The notes under the pieces are model-generated. The model did not search any database. It saw only the letters and a program-made list of their open reading frames with translations, and was not told where the DNA came from. From assembly GCA_951804985.1 (NCBI GenBank), contig OX638130.1, forward strand, positions 1-64,000: a DNA stretch of 64,000 nucleotides. The letters are read 5' to 3'. A program made the translations under genes and the position numbers. The DNA is from Dryomyza anilis (taxonomy: Eukaryota; Arthropoda; Insecta; Diptera; Dryomyzidae). Each line of letters begins with the position of its first letter. The stretch's first letter is position 1. Below, piece after piece: positions 62,481-64,000 of this stretch.

Positions 62481-63420
62481 TATGGCGTCGAGACCAATTG
62501 CCCGTGGCAGAGCATCTTAAACTCTGATGATTAGTTTAAATTAAATTTAGTCAATTAAAAAAAAACATTTTTCTAAGGAATGAATTTCTGTCTGACTTTA
62601 AATAGTTTTTATGTTAAAGATGTGTACAATAAAAACACAGATTATTGAAAATGTTTTTTTTTTGTATAAGTAAATAATAGTCATATTATTAGTTGAGGGT
62701 CACTAAGTGTCAAAATATGATTAAGTCACAATAAACAATATAATATAAATTTATTAGCTTTCATCTCATAAGAGTAGTTTCTTTGTATTTCTAAATAAAT
62801 ATGCATACATTATAAACTTCGAAATGTTTGCCTAGGGATGTTCATATAACATAGATTTTTCTAAAATATTCGATGTATTTAATCGATCTAACGGTAATAT
62901 CGAAAATCTTAAACAATGAACAAATAATCACATCTTCTCCCTTATCTTCTTCTGTAATCGTGGCAGATTAAATCGATTCAAGTGGTGACGCTGGTGAAAA
63001 ATATTATATCTATTTTCATAGTGGCCACGCCTACTTTTGAGTGTAGCCAACTGCTACTTTGACAATGCCATACATTTTGTTAATATAAAATTTAAAATAG
63101 TATTGCCCTACACGGTCAAAAATTCAGGTCATTTTTGAAACCTTATAATTTTCTTTGTTTTTTGTTTTAAAAACTATGTATGTATTTCAAAATTAATTTT
63201 TTAACTTTAATATATATTACTGGACCATAATTTTTCTTTCTTTCAAGTTAGAAATCCATTTACATTTATGTGTTCGACCTTTTGATTTAAATTATGTACA
63301 TAGTGTTGAAAACTTAAAATTTTTGAATATTTTGGATGATTTTTATTTATCTGGATTGCCGAAAAATGCAGATATTTCAAATATTTTAAAGTGCAAACCA
63401 TACTTACTAAAATTAATTCA
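62481..63420. other. AT-rich DNA, nothing recognised
   Basis: No gene, tandem repeat or element end identified. Confidence 0.4.
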
Positions 63421-63455
63421 GAATCGCAGGTTAGAATTTCGGCCAGGGTGATAAA
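63421..63455 (+). mobile_element. SINE-like remnant in the opposite orientation
   Basis: GAATCGCAGGTTAGAATTTC, then GGCCAGGGTGATAA, matches the reverse complement of the box-B region of the U1-U4 SINE-like copies, with box B mutated (GGTTAGAATTT). Confidence 0.5.
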
Positions 63456-63510
63456 GTTTGTTTTGTTTATCAATCGAATTAAAATCGTTCAAATAAAATC
63501 TTATTATACT

Positions 63511-63542
63511 TTAAATCCCGGAACTAATCGCCGGATTCCGGG
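63511..63542. repeat. Short inverted repeat, 10-bp arms
   Basis: AATCCCGGAA and TTCCGGGATT separated by 12 bases. Such CCGG dyads stand out in this AT-rich flank; significance unknown. Confidence 0.6.
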
Positions 63543-63650
63543 ATTACATTATTTTGTCCCGAGATTGACATCTATGTATATACCACAAATAACCCAAAAC
63601 AGTCATTAACAAATAATTATAATTGAAAAATCCAATCATGCACAAAGTAC

Positions 63651-63890
63651 CAGAGTTGTTAAAGAATGCATTCTTTAATTCTTTTGTTCTCAAATGAATG
63701 GGAATTCAAAATGAATGCATTCATTTTTGTCAAAAGAATGGGAATTCAAACGCTTGAATTCCCAATCAAATGGCCTTCAAAATGAATGCATTCATCAATG
63801 AATGCATTCATTTCAGTCTGAATTCTTTTTTGGCAAAAAAGAATTCAAAAAACAATGAATGCATTCATTTTTTGGCATTCATTTGTTTTT
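63651..63890. repeat. Cluster of GAATGCATTC palindromes, possible left end of a hAT-like element
   Basis: Five palindromes in 200 bp: AAAGAATGCATTCTTT once, then four of the type ATGAATGCATTCAT, interleaved with GGGAATTC, GAATTCCC and AAGAATTC. The cluster begins CAGAGTTGTTAAAGAATG, a start reminiscent of hAT ends, but no matching right end lies before the window closes. Confidence 0.5.
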
Positions 63891-64000
63891 GTAATTTGTC
63901 AGAAAAATAAGGGTTACAATATTAAAGTCTTAAAATCCCGCACTTTCCGGAATTTTGGATGTTATTGACATTTTAATGAAAATACATCATTGCTATTGGA

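Overview
This is a gene-poor, AT-rich eukaryotic window, best read as constitutive heterochromatin of an insect, probably a fly. The evidence is a long homogeneous satellite, kilobase arrays of an AT heptamer, a GTCY-type interspersed repeat of the kind called mini-me in Diptera, and decayed DNA transposons and non-LTR retrotransposons. I found no intact host gene, no complete RNA gene and no bacterial-type feature. Every longer reading frame is a transposon relic, a broken gene fragment or a chance frame.

Layout. 1-8099: a 182-bp satellite array, open at the left window edge. 8100-18350: a graveyard of single elements, with two Tc1/mariner-superfamily transposase relics (one cut by an inverted-repeat element), a GTCY repeat, a 445-bp direct duplication, a degenerate minisatellite, a non-autonomous hAT element with a perfect 8-bp target duplication and a relic of the transposase C-terminus, tRNA-derived SINE-like pieces, and a long inverted repeat abutting the first heptamer array.

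18355-60955: the main structure. Six arrays of the heptamer AAATTAT/ATAATTT (1.1-3.4 kb each) alternate with a composite unit of about 5-7 kb. In order, the full unit holds a CACTA-ended MITE in segment X, SINE-like pieces, a minus-strand broken gene fragment, a second copy of X without the MITE, a PIF/Harbinger MITE with a TTA target duplication, a tRNA-like SINE, a 263-bp tandem repeat and a plus-strand broken gene fragment. Four units (U1-U4) are in tandem in the same orientation, and each has its own internal duplications or deletions. After U4 the pattern is broken by a 5'-truncated non-LTR retrotransposon fused directly to the longest heptamer array. A 2,908-bp stretch covering its 3' half and the adjoining unit sequence is then tandemly duplicated almost without change.

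60956-64000: a fragment of a second LINE endonuclease joined directly to the last array, then mostly anonymous AT-rich DNA ending in a cluster of ATGAATGCATTCAT-type palindromes.

The most noteworthy object is the composite unit with its heptamer arrays. It looks like a complex satellite assembled from MITEs, SINEs and two pieces of unrecognised protein-coding genes, still amplifying by local duplication. Coordinates were read by eye and boundaries may be off by a few bases. Identities are pattern-based, as no search could be run.
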